A stretch of 64,000 bases of DNA from an uncultured Cyclobacteriaceae bacterium (GTDB taxonomy: Bacteria; Bacteroidota; Bacteroidia; Cytophagales; Cyclobacteriaceae): contig CANLOE010000002.1 in assembly GCA_947492745.1 (NCBI GenBank), positions 113,161 through 177,160 of the forward strand. The letters run 5' to 3'. Made by a program: the position numbers and the translations under genes. Positions 38,062 through 48,000 of this stretch are shown here, piece after piece. The notes beneath the pieces are model-generated. The model saw nothing but the letters and a program-made list of their open reading frames with translations, was not told the origin of the DNA and made no database searches. Numbering within the stretch: position 1 is the first letter of the stretch; each line of letters begins with the position of its first letter.

Positions 38062-38835
38062 CTACTTCCTTTTACCCTTGTCCCACCGGACTTCAAAATC
38101 AGTATTGACCTTTCCCGCCATCAGTTCAAGTACCGGATACTCAAATACGATGGTACTACCCTCTTGAGTACTGATATTGTCTCCTGCTACAAAACTTGGC
38201 TTCTTGGGGAGGTGGACAATGGTCTTCAAGAAAGCATCTACTGTGGTTTCCTTCAATTCTTTCAAGCCCTCCGCATCTTCTCTATCCTCATCTGATACCT
38301 TTTGTATTCTGGAAATACTATTTTTGTCAATACTATAACCTTGCTTACCAAACTGGCTCAGTGTCTCTCCTATTGCCTTGTTTTGACGCTGTAAGGTCGG
38401 CTTATCTTCCTCCATCAATTTGAAAAAGGAGTTGAGTTCATCGCTGGTATCGAACGAGTACTTCAAACCTCCATGGATATAGCCTTTTTCTTTTCCCCTA
38501 TCATAAAGCCTTTCACGTGTTGTAGTATTTTCATCTTTTGCGCATCCGATTTGATACTATCCGGAAGTTTATCATTGTATCCGATAATGGAATCGACCTC
38601 AGCGGGGGAACTTTGCCATATTTTCTCCTCTAGGGTTTGGTACAGACTGTCTTCATCCACTGTCTTGGCCGTAGGAGTCCATTGTCACCAGAGCTTTGGT
38701 CATCCGAAAGCTCATACTTGTCATCATTGGCACTAAATCGGAGTATAGTTTGTATTCTCCCGAACCGTCCTTGTTGATGGTAATCTCTTCGGTCAGAGAG
38801 GCACCACAGGAAGTCATCAGTAATAGCAAGATCAT
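38062..38835 (-). pseudogene. Frameshifted lipoprotein gene (three fragments)
   Basis: Three consecutive frames form one protein of about 255 residues. Fragment 1 (38653-38835) starts MILLLLMTSCG, a lipobox, and continues EEITINKDGSGEYKLYSD. Fragment 2 (38463-38660) runs from VDEDSLYQTLEEKIW. Fragment 3 (38062-38466) runs from LKYSFDTSDELNSF to FEVRWDKGKRK. The first junction reads agtgGATGAa and the second GAGGTTTGAAG, each explained by a one- or two-base loss, for example GAG-GGT-TTG-AAG originally. The family is unknown. Either a recent pseudogene or sequencing errors; composition is still coding-like throughout. Confidence 0.72.
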
Positions 38836-38911
38836 TACTGAAATACATTTTCCCAGATAGCCTCATAGAGTTTCATAGGCGTAGTATAATTCTATTGTCT
38901 GTCAGTTATGG

Positions 38912-40621
38912 CTAAGAATCAGTACTGGAGTCTTCAGCTTTATGAGGGATGATCAACTGTAAGAAGAAACTGAACACGATAGTTAGGACACAACCGATGA
39001 TGTTGAACCATAGGTAACTGATATCGCTGTTGTATTTGATCAACAAAACCAGCAATTGTGCTACTAAAGCTCCGAAAAACACTGCATTTCCTTTGACTTG
39101 TTTTATAAAAAAGGCCACCAGAAATATCCCCAATACCGTCCCATAGAATATGGAACCCAGAATATTAACGGCCTCGATCAGATTTTCCACCAAGCGAGCA
39201 TACAACGCAAATATAATGGCCACCACTCCCCAGAATAAAGTCAATAGTTTGGAAGCTATCAGGTAGTGCTTATCGCTCCTGCCCTTCATCCAGACACGCT
39301 TATAGAAGTCAACAGTGGTCGTAGAAGCCAAAGCGTTCAGTTCTGAGGAGGTAGAGGACATAGCTGCTGAAAATATAACGGCAAGAAGAAGTCCGATAAG
39401 CCCTTTGGGCATGAAATTCATGATAAAGGTCAAGAAAACATAATCGGAGTCTTTTGTTTCTGTTTGCGGGTCGTTTTCCGATATGAGTGTCTTGATATCT
39501 TCCCTGACCTGCATGTACTGCCCACTACTTTGTTTGAGTTGTCCCGCCTTGGCGTTGATGTCGTTTTCATCCCCTTTATCGAACGCGTCTACAAGAGCGA
39601 TAATATCTTCTTTTTGATGCTTGAAGCCCTCTGTGTGAGCTTTCTCTAAAGTGGAGTATGCCTCTGCATGGATTCCCGATTGCAAGAGGTCGATATCTAC
39701 CTGTTTAAAATAGGTCGGTGGTTGTTCGAACAAATAAAAAACAAATACCATGACCCCTAGAAAAAGAATGAAAAATTGCATGGGTATCTTTAACAGAGCA
39801 TTGAACATCAATCCCATCCTACTTTCGGCAATCGATTTTCCAGAGAGGTAACGGGCTACCTGCGACTGGTCCGTACCGAAGTAGGACATGGCCAGAAAGA
39901 GTCCTCCTCCGATACCGGTCCAAAAGGTATAGCGCTTACCAGGATCCATTGAGAAACTGATCACTTCCAGCTTTCCCATCTTTCCCGCTACTTTCACTGC
40001 ATCCGAAAAAGAAAGTGTTTCGGGGAGATGACCCAACACCACAAAAAAAGCAATCAGCATCCCTCCCATTATGACCGCCATTTGGTATTTCTGGGTCAGA
40101 CTGACTGCCTTGGTACCTCCGGATACGGTGTAGATAACGACAAGAATACCAACGGTCAGTATCGTGGCTTCCAAATTCCAACCCAACATGGTCGATAAGA
40201 TGATGGCAGGAGCGTAAATGGTGATACCTGCCGCCAGGCCCCGCTGCACTAGGAACAGAAAGCCTCCCAGAAGTCTTGTTTTCAGGTCAAATCGACCTTC
40301 TAGGTATTCGTAAGCTGTGTATACTTTTTGTTTGAAGTAGATGGGAATAAATACAGCGGATACAATAATCAGTGCTATGGGAAGCCCAAGATAATTTTGA
40401 ACAAACCCCATCCCAGAGGCATAAGCTTGTCCTGGTGTGGAAAGAAAGGTAATAGCACTGGCCTGCGTCGCCATCACTGAAAGTCCTATAGTCCCCCATT
40501 TCATCTGCTTATTACCTAGCAGATAACCTTCTATATCATTACTGCCCCTAGTCTTCCATACACCATAAGCAACGATAAAAAACAAAGTGCCCAGTAGCAC
40601 TGTCCAGTCCAGAGCACTCAT
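38912..40621 (-). CDS. Sodium:solute symporter (SSS family)
   Basis: A 569-residue Na+-coupled uptake transporter of the inner membrane with about 13-14 hydrophobic helices. It begins MSALDWTVLLGTLFFIVAYG and includes the SSS landmarks GTIGLSVMATQASAITFLSTPGQAY, GGTKAVSLTQKYQ, and FSAAMSSTSSELNALASTT (Na2-site helix). A charged cytosolic or periplasmic insertion with DKGDENDINAKAG lies near 340-395. The substrate cannot be read; PIG-L neighbours suggest a sugar or amino-sugar product. Its ATG overlaps the stop codon of a 45-residue membrane peptide (ATGA), so the two are translationally coupled. Confidence 0.93.
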   Translation of the reverse strand: MSALDWTVLLGTLFFIVAYGVWKTRGSNDIEGYLLGNKQMKWGTIGLSVMATQASAITFLSTPGQAYASGMGFVQNYLGLPIALIIVSAVFIPIYFKQKVYTAYEYLEGRFDLKTRLLGGFLFLVQRGLAAGITIYAPAIILSTMLGWNLEATILTVGILVVIYTVSGGTKAVSLTQKYQMAVIMGGMLIAFFVVLGHLPETLSFSDAVKVAGKMGKLEVISFSMDPGKRYTFWTGIGGGLFLAMSYFGTDQSQVARYLSGKSIAESRMGLMFNALLKIPMQFFILFLGVMVFVFYLFEQPPTYFKQVDIDLLQSGIHAEAYSTLEKAHTEGFKHQKEDIIALVDAFDKGDENDINAKAGQLKQSSGQYMQVREDIKTLISENDPQTETKDSDYVFLTFIMNFMPKGLIGLLLAVIFSAAMSSTSSELNALASTTTVDFYKRVWMKGRSDKHYLIASKLLTLFWGVVAIIFALYARLVENLIEAVNILGSIFYGTVLGIFLVAFFIKQVKGNAVFFGALVAQLLVLLIKYNSDISYLWFNIIGCVLTIVFSFFLQLIIPHKAEDSSTDS

Positions 40622-40755
40622 TTGTAATTCAAGGTAAAAAGGTAAAAACTAAGTATCATAAAGGCCAAAAAAGCTACTACGAAAAAGTAAAGTCCGGCCC
40701 AAGTCTTGAAAATGGGTGGGGGTGAATCTATTTCTTCTTTTTCCTGCATTTTCAT
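40618..40755 (-). CDS. 45-residue single-span membrane peptide coupled to the symporter
   Basis: A short frame starting ATGAAAATGCAGG encodes a charged head (MKMQEKEEIDSPPPIF), one hydrophobic helix (AGLYFFVVAFLAFMILSFYL) and a short tail (FTLNYK). Its TGA overlaps the symporter ATG as ATGA, a typical coupling. Small membrane partners accompany other SSS symporters (for example YhdT with PanF, YjcH with ActP), so a stabilising or regulatory role is likely but inferred. A longer frame of 77 residues overlaps in another phase and looks like chance. Confidence 0.75.
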   Translation of the reverse strand: MKMQEKEEIDSPPPIFKTWAGLYFFVVAFLAFMILSFYLFTLNYK

Positions 40756-40942
40756 TTTCTTCTAAATAGTAATGAGCCCTTTTGAAGTACATACTCCATT
40801 TGTTAAGCTCTTTGTAGCACACAATCATAGTATAAACCCCATTGATGGGGCAATTTCCCTGTCTTCGTCTTTGGTACACCACAACTCCTCTTTGGTTTGA
40901 TTATGGCTAATTTCAGCTGCTCTAGGGCATCCTTACCAAAAA

Positions 40943-43510
40943 CTACTTCATTTTCTCCTTCCTTGATTTCTTTTTCTGTTTTTTGGATGCCTTGGGTGCG
41001 GATGCCTTGTTATCCTCGATAGTTCTTTGTCCCAAAGAAACCATATTGGCAAAAAGGCGAAAAGCTCCTGGCACTCCAGCGGGCAGCTCCCTGAACCACG
41101 AATAACCCGTATATACATAATAGCCTTTTCCATAAGGGGCTACCAACATGCCACCGTTTAGAGGCTCTTCCCCTTTATCATTACTTGATAGTATGGGAGT
41201 GTAACGCTCATCCCAGGTATTAGGGAAATACAGTCCTCGTTCTTGCACCCAACCTTCAAAATCGGCCTCACTGATTTTATTGGGATATTGAAGCACAGGA
41301 TGTTCCTTGGACAGTAAGGTAACGGGAGCTTTTTCATCCGTAACACGGTCCCTGGACAATGTCATGGGAAAAGGGGCGAATTCCTTTGTCTTCAGCCGAT
41401 GGGCAGTATTGTACTGAACAATAAGGGTTCCTCCCTGAGCTACATATTCGAGCAAGGTCTTGATTTCGAAGACCATTCTTTCCCTCGTATTCAAGGCCCG
41501 AATACCGAGAACCACTGCATCTAGCCGAGAGAGGTACTCTATAGTAATGTCTTTTGACTCCAACTCCTGTACTTCATAACCTATATTCCTTAGACTGGCA
41601 GGAACGGCATCGCCTGCCCCTTGTAGATAGCCTATCTGATGTCCTGCCGTCTTGATGTCCAGTCGGACTATTTTTGCTTTGCTCTCTTCCAGTAGAATCT
41701 GATGCGGTATATGATCATAGGAAATATCTACCAAGCTCATTCCATATTCCTTCCCATCGCTCATAGCTATGGCCCTGATTTCCCCTGTAGACTGCCCCGC
41801 CGAAGGGGATACTTTAAAGCTCAAGATTTCTTCTCCTCCCTTCTTATCTATAGAAAAATCAACGGTATTGGGTTCTGCGCTCCATCCGTCCGGCAAGTCC
41901 AATTTTAGGGTTCCCTTTACTTTGTCTTTACCGGATTTGACAATTACCTCTATGCTTTTATCCTTCGCATCGGGAAATATATAGACCGTTTCCGTCAGAC
42001 GTGTTGTAACAGGAGGAATAATTTCCAAAGGACGGTAGAGTTCCCCTTTCACTGGATCGGTCCATTGGTATACCGTAGGCATTGCAAAATCCAAGGATAC
42101 TCCATCGATTTCCAAGAAGACATGAACCGGCAATAAATCATCATCCTGAGGTTTACCGATCATCTCTTGTTCCTCTACAGAATACATGCCCAAACTAGCT
42201 TTGGCGTTGAGCCAGTAAGCCCTGGAATAAGACGCATCACTGGGAATCATTTCTTTCATCTTAAAGCCAAGAGCTACGTTATTCTCCAAGGTAGCATTCA
42301 CTGTGGTATCCATGGATAGTCTGGGTATCGTCACTCTTTTCACCTTTATGGGCTCTTCAGACCTATTGGTAAGCTCGAAGGTAAGGCCCAGTTCACTACC
42401 GGGTGTAGTGTAATAGGTATCCGCTTTTATGGCAATATAAAGTCCTAAGCAGGATTGAATCAAAGACTCTACTTCTTTTATTTTCCGGTACTTCCATGGG
42501 TCTTTTTGTGGTAGGCTCTCAATAGCGGCTTTTATTTCGAGCAATGAGGACACACTGGACCAAGGTGCCATGGGCTGAAATGCTTTGATAAGATCATTGA
42601 TTTTATCTTCTATGGGTTTGCCCCCTCGTAACCTACCCCACGTAATATCGATGCCTTCGAAGAGCTCTTTCTTGGCTTCTTCGCCTTTGACATGTTCTAA
42701 AAACTCTTCTTGACTACCCCTCCTACCGGTAGACCCAAAACCTTGGCTTTTATGCTGACTTCGACTTTCAGCAGCGATTTCAGTATAAGATTTACCCAGT
42801 AAAGGATTGTAGGCTCCCACATCTACCGTGATGACACCTTTCATATCAGCGGTCATGTCCGGGTTCCACCAGCGGCCGGTATTGGTCAGGAGCCGTTTGG
42901 GTTGCCACGGAGACAGGTACTTTAGCTGTTCCGGGAATTTGGTAGGGTCACCCGCAATATCAAAGGCCTCAGCCGCCAATAAAGCTGATGCGGTATGATG
43001 TCCGTGACCACCACGACCGTCACCGGGAAACCGGGTAATAATAACATCCGGTCTGAACTTCCTTATGACCCAGACGACATCTGCCAATACCTGTTCTTTA
43101 TCCCAGATGTTGAAAGCTTCCTCTGGGGACTTGGAATATCCGAAATCATTGGCCCTAGTGAAAAACTGAGTCCCACCGTCTTTTCGTCGTGCCGCCAACA
43201 GTTCTTGTGTGCGAATGACACCTAGACCTTCTCTTATTTCCGGCCCTATCAGGTTCTGCCCCCCATCTCCTCGGGTCAGTGAAAGATAAGCCGTCTTGGC
43301 AAGTGTACCGTTAGCGAGATAGGCAATCAGTCTGGTATTTTCATCATCGGGATGTGCTGCCAAGTACAAGGCAGAACCCAATACTTTGAGTTTGTTCATT
43401 GCCAATTGAATCTCAGCGGCATCGTCCTGATGAGGAGATTGGGCCTGAGAACACAGTGAAAGATAACAAAAAAACAATGTCAGTGTGCTGTTTTTTAGAA
43501 TATTAGCCAT
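40943..43510 (-). CDS. PIG-L family deacetylase, multi-domain, secreted
   Basis: An 855-residue exported Zn-dependent N-deacetylase-like protein. The signal peptide ends near LCSQAQ. The PIG-L/LmbE domain (about 40-270) has the zinc motif LAAHPDDE (about 50-57), SLTRGDGGQN and GGHGHHTASA (HxxH, about 165-172). A middle region contains beta-sandwich repeats (about 340-620), and the C-terminal part (about 640-830) looks like a GATase1/ThuA-type fold (VVLGIRALNTRERMVF, LLEYVAQGGTLIVQYN). This architecture is usual in Bacteroidota, next to a sodium symporter. The likely substrates are N-acetylated sugars or glycoconjugates; this is inferred. The tail is Lys-rich. Confidence 0.9.
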   Translation of the reverse strand: MANILKNSTLTLFFCYLSLCSQAQSPHQDDAAEIQLAMNKLKVLGSALYLAAHPDDENTRLIAYLANGTLAKTAYLSLTRGDGGQNLIGPEIREGLGVIRTQELLAARRKDGGTQFFTRANDFGYSKSPEEAFNIWDKEQVLADVVWVIRKFRPDVIITRFPGDGRGGHGHHTASALLAAEAFDIAGDPTKFPEQLKYLSPWQPKRLLTNTGRWWNPDMTADMKGVITVDVGAYNPLLGKSYTEIAAESRSQHKSQGFGSTGRRGSQEEFLEHVKGEEAKKELFEGIDITWGRLRGGKPIEDKINDLIKAFQPMAPWSSVSSLLEIKAAIESLPQKDPWKYRKIKEVESLIQSCLGLYIAIKADTYYTTPGSELGLTFELTNRSEEPIKVKRVTIPRLSMDTTVNATLENNVALGFKMKEMIPSDASYSRAYWLNAKASLGMYSVEEQEMIGKPQDDDLLPVHVFLEIDGVSLDFAMPTVYQWTDPVKGELYRPLEIIPPVTTRLTETVYIFPDAKDKSIEVIVKSGKDKVKGTLKLDLPDGWSAEPNTVDFSIDKKGGEEILSFKVSPSAGQSTGEIRAIAMSDGKEYGMSLVDISYDHIPHQILLEESKAKIVRLDIKTAGHQIGYLQGAGDAVPASLRNIGYEVQELESKDITIEYLSRLDAVVLGIRALNTRERMVFEIKTLLEYVAQGGTLIVQYNTAHRLKTKEFAPFPMTLSRDRVTDEKAPVTLLSKEHPVLQYPNKISEADFEGWVQERGLYFPNTWDERYTPILSSNDKGEEPLNGGMLVAPYGKGYYVYTGYSWFRELPAGVPGAFRLFANMVSLGQRTIEDNKASAPKASKKQKKKSRKEKMK

Positions 43511-43632
43511 GAATGAGCTTTTTGAATGATTCTTCCTATTAATAGACCCTATATAGAAAGAATACTCTCTACAAACACAAAAGGGTCAGCATTAAGCCAA
43601 CCCAATTTTACAATAAATAATATAAATAATCG

Positions 43633-44034
43633 CTACCAATAGGCAACGGATTGACAAAAATCTGTAATTCTAGGGTGATAGGAACGATGGAAAACCGAGT
43701 AATTAAAGTCAATGCGATTGTCATAACGGTTACCAGAGCCTTCGATTTCATAACCATTGACAATCTGAGCAGGAATAATCAATCTACCCGACCTTACTTC
43801 GGCACGCACGACCAAACCCTCATCATAAAAGTTTTTGAGATAAACATAGTTTGCTCGGGACCTGATGATGTATATTTGATAATAATGTTCACTACGGAAC
43901 GTATCGCTGTACTCATCCATATTCCACGTACCCAAATATTCACTGACCTCATCGTAGGGTGCAGGTTCTACTACGGTCACTTCACAACTCATAGCTATCA
44001 GTGCCAAACAAAATAGTGGTATCCATCGTCTCAT
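43633..44034 (-). CDS. Hypothetical lipoprotein, 133 residues
   Basis: An exported small lipoprotein: MRRWIPLFCLALIAMSC gives a classic lipobox at Cys 17. The mature part resembles a compact beta-rich domain (YLGTWNMDEYSDTFRSEHYYQIYI, LKNFYDEGLVVRAEV) as in lipocalin-like or META-like small lipoproteins, but I cannot assign a family. It is upstream of the PIG-L gene on the same strand, 122 bases away, and may be expressed separately. Confidence 0.75.
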   Translation of the reverse strand: MRRWIPLFCLALIAMSCEVTVVEPAPYDEVSEYLGTWNMDEYSDTFRSEHYYQIYIIRSRANYVYLKNFYDEGLVVRAEVRSGRLIIPAQIVNGYEIEGSGNRYDNRIDFNYSVFHRSYHPRITDFCQSVAYW

Positions 44035-45007
44035 AGTATCTCATTGTTAGTAATGTAAATCGCAGACTTGATATTTAATGTCCCTCAATGATGACTTGGC
44101 AACAATTAGGCCAAAAAAACTTTGCACTCTTTGATACCGCTTTAAAATATGCCCTATATTTCATTTCATAAAGGTGTTTGTGTCTTTATGGGCGTGAGAA
44201 AGGCCCAAATTTTTCATGCCTTGTGGTGGAAGGGCTACATGAGGGTTTTATGTGTATTTATTGATTTCTTGGGCACGTAGGATTCGCAGTAGCGACATTT
44301 ACTTCAAGTCGAATACTTTTTACATTATGCTCATTACTATATGCTATCTTTTGAGGTATAATTTCAATGAAATCTCCTCAGAGTACAGCCCTTACCTTTT
44401 TCTGTACAACCTGTCTTTTTACCAGTAAAATCCCTAGGGGAGTTTACTGGCATTCGGCCACAATTCATTCCGCATCAAAAACAAACGATGATATACTTCA
44501 AAATAAAAGTAGGATAAAAATCATGGTATACCATGAACCCACAAGGGTATTGTCCAATTGCGGTAGGCATTACCCCTGCTGCCCCTCTTGGGACCCAATC
44601 CATCGGTCGGCACGAAAAATGAGCTAGCGGACTTCCGCGGAGGGTAAAAAGAGGTCACCTATCAAGGATAGAAACGACCGATTGTCAAAGAGTGCTTATT
44701 GAATGGACCCTAGGCGGTGTTCTTACAAGACAAATCCACCCGGATAGCCCCCTATGTTCTTTTGCCCGCTTTAGTGGGCACTGCCCCGAATCACGACTTG
44801 AAATGAGGATGCCCAGCTCGGGTGGCACGGGCCACTTTTCCTTTTCTCACCTCATTCCCGTTGGACCATATTTAATTCAACACAAAATATGGAGTTCTCG
44901 TCGTTTGCAGCTTGAATCCACTAGAGGTATTCGGTAATTTGATGAAAATTGGAAAACCACTTTACAAGATAAATTAAAATTCCCATTACAACCAAAACCA
45001 CAATAAA
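44035..45007. other. Long gene-free region upstream of the large T9SS protein
   Basis: About 970 bases with no supported gene or repeat. Bases 44560-44880 look richer in G+C than the surrounding repeats. The final 60 bases before 45008 are A+T-rich and probably hold the promoter. Confidence 0.35.
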
Positions 45008-48000
45008 ATGATTAACAAACCATTAACAATGATATGCGTATTAGCATTCATGCTCTTTTTCAGATTGGGTGAGGCCCAGGATCTGAAGCAGTTGTCAAAG
45101 CAGAAAGTCGATGACCTTTACGACCTAATCGAAAAGGCGGAACAGAAGGGCATCGACGTAAGCAGGGAAAGGGTCACCTACGACATGGGTAGGGTCTTCC
45201 TTGGCTATGCCGACTGGGACGAGGACAACAAGTCGGTAGTCAGCAAAATCTTCAAAACGAGAGTCGAGCACGCAGAAATAGGAAGGACAGCGGATGACTA
45301 TGCCGCCCTGTTGCCCGACTTTGAAAGAAGGGAAGTAATAGCTATGGTAGAAGAGGCCACCGCTTCCCTGAACAAGCTCATCAGCAACAAGCACAGCAGA
45401 GAGAAGGCCATCAATGTCCGGTGGGACAAAGCGGCTATAGAGGGAAGAAACGTAATGCAGGACGGGAAGCCCGTATTCCTGACCTCTTTCAATTCTATAC
45501 CCAACAAAAGTTTCGGGGTATCGATCTCGGATACCTACGGTCGGGTCGGGTCTAGTTATTACCACCCCAATGGGCTGCATCAGAACGCTTCGGGCGAGTA
45601 TTTCCTTTCGGCGGGTACGATAAGCAGGATCAAAAAGGAAGCTGACAACCCCACACTGGGGGTTCCCTTTCTCGGCAAGGGTACTCTCAGTTCGCCCTTC
45701 AAGGAGCAGATGACACTGAACGGGGCCTACGATATCGACCATCCTCTGGCCCGTGTAATGCACAAGGAGTTCTTCGGAAGGGCCGTCCCCTTAATAGCCG
45801 GAAAACGCCAGACCAAACTGGGGTATTTAATGGCCAATGAACCCCACTGGAACATTTCAAGATCTTATAAATTGAAGGAGATCGGTGTCCCGACGAAGAA
45901 AAAATTCGCCAAATGGCTAGAGGAACAGCACGGGAGCATAACGAAGCTCAACAAGCGGTGGAAAAGTGCGCACAGTAGCTTTCAAAAAGCCGCCAATACC
46001 TTCATCACCCCCATTAACAAAAACCTGATAGGCGACCCCAAGTGGTATGACTACATACGGTTCAACCAGGTACGAGTAAAGGACCATTTCAAGTCCATAG
46101 ACACTGAAATCAAGAAGAACGATCCCGAAGCAAGAACCTTCATAAAAATCATCCCTACGCACCTTACTGTCTACGACCGCGCAGGACTCGATATCGAATA
46201 CCTAACGGAGCTGACCGATATCATCGGTCATGACGGGCATATGGAACATAATACTACAAGGGGTAGACAGCCCTGGCAGGATTTATATAAGCTCAACTGG
46301 GCACCCTACTCGATGCAAATGGATTTCTTCCATTCGGTAAACCCCACTGGCATCAACTACAACTCCGAAAACCATACCCTCAACGCCAACAACAATAGGG
46401 ACCTGTTCATGAAGAGATCCACTGCCAGGGCCCAACACTGGATGTCGGCTGTTCTGGGGGTCGATGTGAATGTCTACTGGGTATGGCCAAGAGCTGATGA
46501 TGGCTCGTATGCGACTGCTTTTGACAAAGCGGCCACCGCGGCACAACAGCCCGGTGTGGTCAACGCCATCTATACCACGAATGTGGACCTCAATACCTTT
46601 TCGGAAGAGATCGCACAGATACAGGAAATGGAAATGCCCCTGAGATTGTTCTTCTCGGAAACCTCCATCATCAACAACAGCGGTTTTTTCGGTGACATGC
46701 AGAAACTCTATTCCTCCCTGTTCTTTGAAGGGCACAGGCTGGGCTGGGCTACCGAGGACATCATAAAAAAACAGGACAACAGCGATTGGAGCTTTATCAT
46801 AGTAACACATGCCGACCGAGTGAGGGACAGCGAGTTCGATGCCCTGCAGGACTACCTGAACGGGGGGGGTACCATCCTTTTGGACGGTACCAGCCTAAAG
46901 GAGAACCAGTACGGGGAGCCCAGGACCGAGAGCCTAGTGCCCGGTAGCGGGAAGATCATCAGGGTGCCTGCCACTGTAGAACAGCTGAGCGGGATTGCCC
47001 TGAACCTACTGGCCAAACGTGGCTACTCGAACGTGATAAGCGTGGTCGAGCACAATATGACCTCTGACCTGAAAAGTGTGATGCACCGGTCGGTAAAGAC
47101 CAAGGAAGGCAAGAATGTGGTATCACTGGTCAATTTGGGGGTGACCGCTGTCAAGGTCAACCTGGGCCTGAATTCCAACTCCACTGTTTCCATCAAGAAC
47201 CTGTTCACGGGCGAGAGCCTCAAGAACGGTTTTTCAATAGCCCCAGAAGAGGTGCTCCTCCTGGAGGTGTCACCCAAGTCAGGCAGCTTGATAAAGGACG
47301 GTCCCGTCTCCGTTTATGATAATTGTGATTTTGGAGGGCGGAAAGCGTTCTTTGACGAGGGCATTTACGATCTCAATGCACTCAGGTCCCGGTTCGGCAA
47401 CGATAGGCTCTCCTCCCTAAAGGTAAAGAAGGGCTATCGCGCTACCCTATACGAAAGCAACCTAGAGGGCAGAACGGTGGTGTTCTCCGGTGACGATGCC
47501 TGTCTGTCCAATGACAGCTTCAACGACAGGGCCTCGGCACTCAAGGTGGAAAGGATCGTTTCCAACAGTTCCGACTGTAACTTTGAAAAGATCAATGGAT
47601 TAGCGCTGGACATCGGTAGTGGCGGCGGAAAGACATACGTAATAGGTCTCGAACAGAAAGTATACGAGAGGAACAGCGAGGATACGGGATGGGAACGCCT
47701 CCCGCTGGGCGGTTTCGATGCCAAACGTATCGATGTCACCGGCTCCGGCGTGCCCTGGGTGATATCCGATAAAAACGAGATCTACTTCTTCGAATACGGC
47801 AAGTGGACGAAGACCCGCGGCTATGCCAAGGATATCAGTGCCAACGGAAACCTCATCTGTATTGTCGGCACGGACGGGGTTGTGTACAAGTGGAACGATA
47901 TCGATGGTTGGATAAAACTGAACGACGACAGAAAAGCAAAACGTGTGGATGTCTCCATCAACGGCCAGGTATGGATTATCTCCACTGATGACTTCGTGTA

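Noticed and set aside
40649..40882. 77-residue frame upstream of the symporter
   Set aside because: Out of phase with the better 45-residue membrane peptide, which has coupling to the symporter start.
44367..44937. Two frames of 80-86 residues before the modular T9SS gene
   Set aside because: No signal, domain or ribosome-binding site; composition does not look coding.
45125..45763. 212-residue frame opposite the modular T9SS gene
   Set aside because: It is a shadow of the strongly coding plus strand in a G+C-richer gene; no domain is visible.
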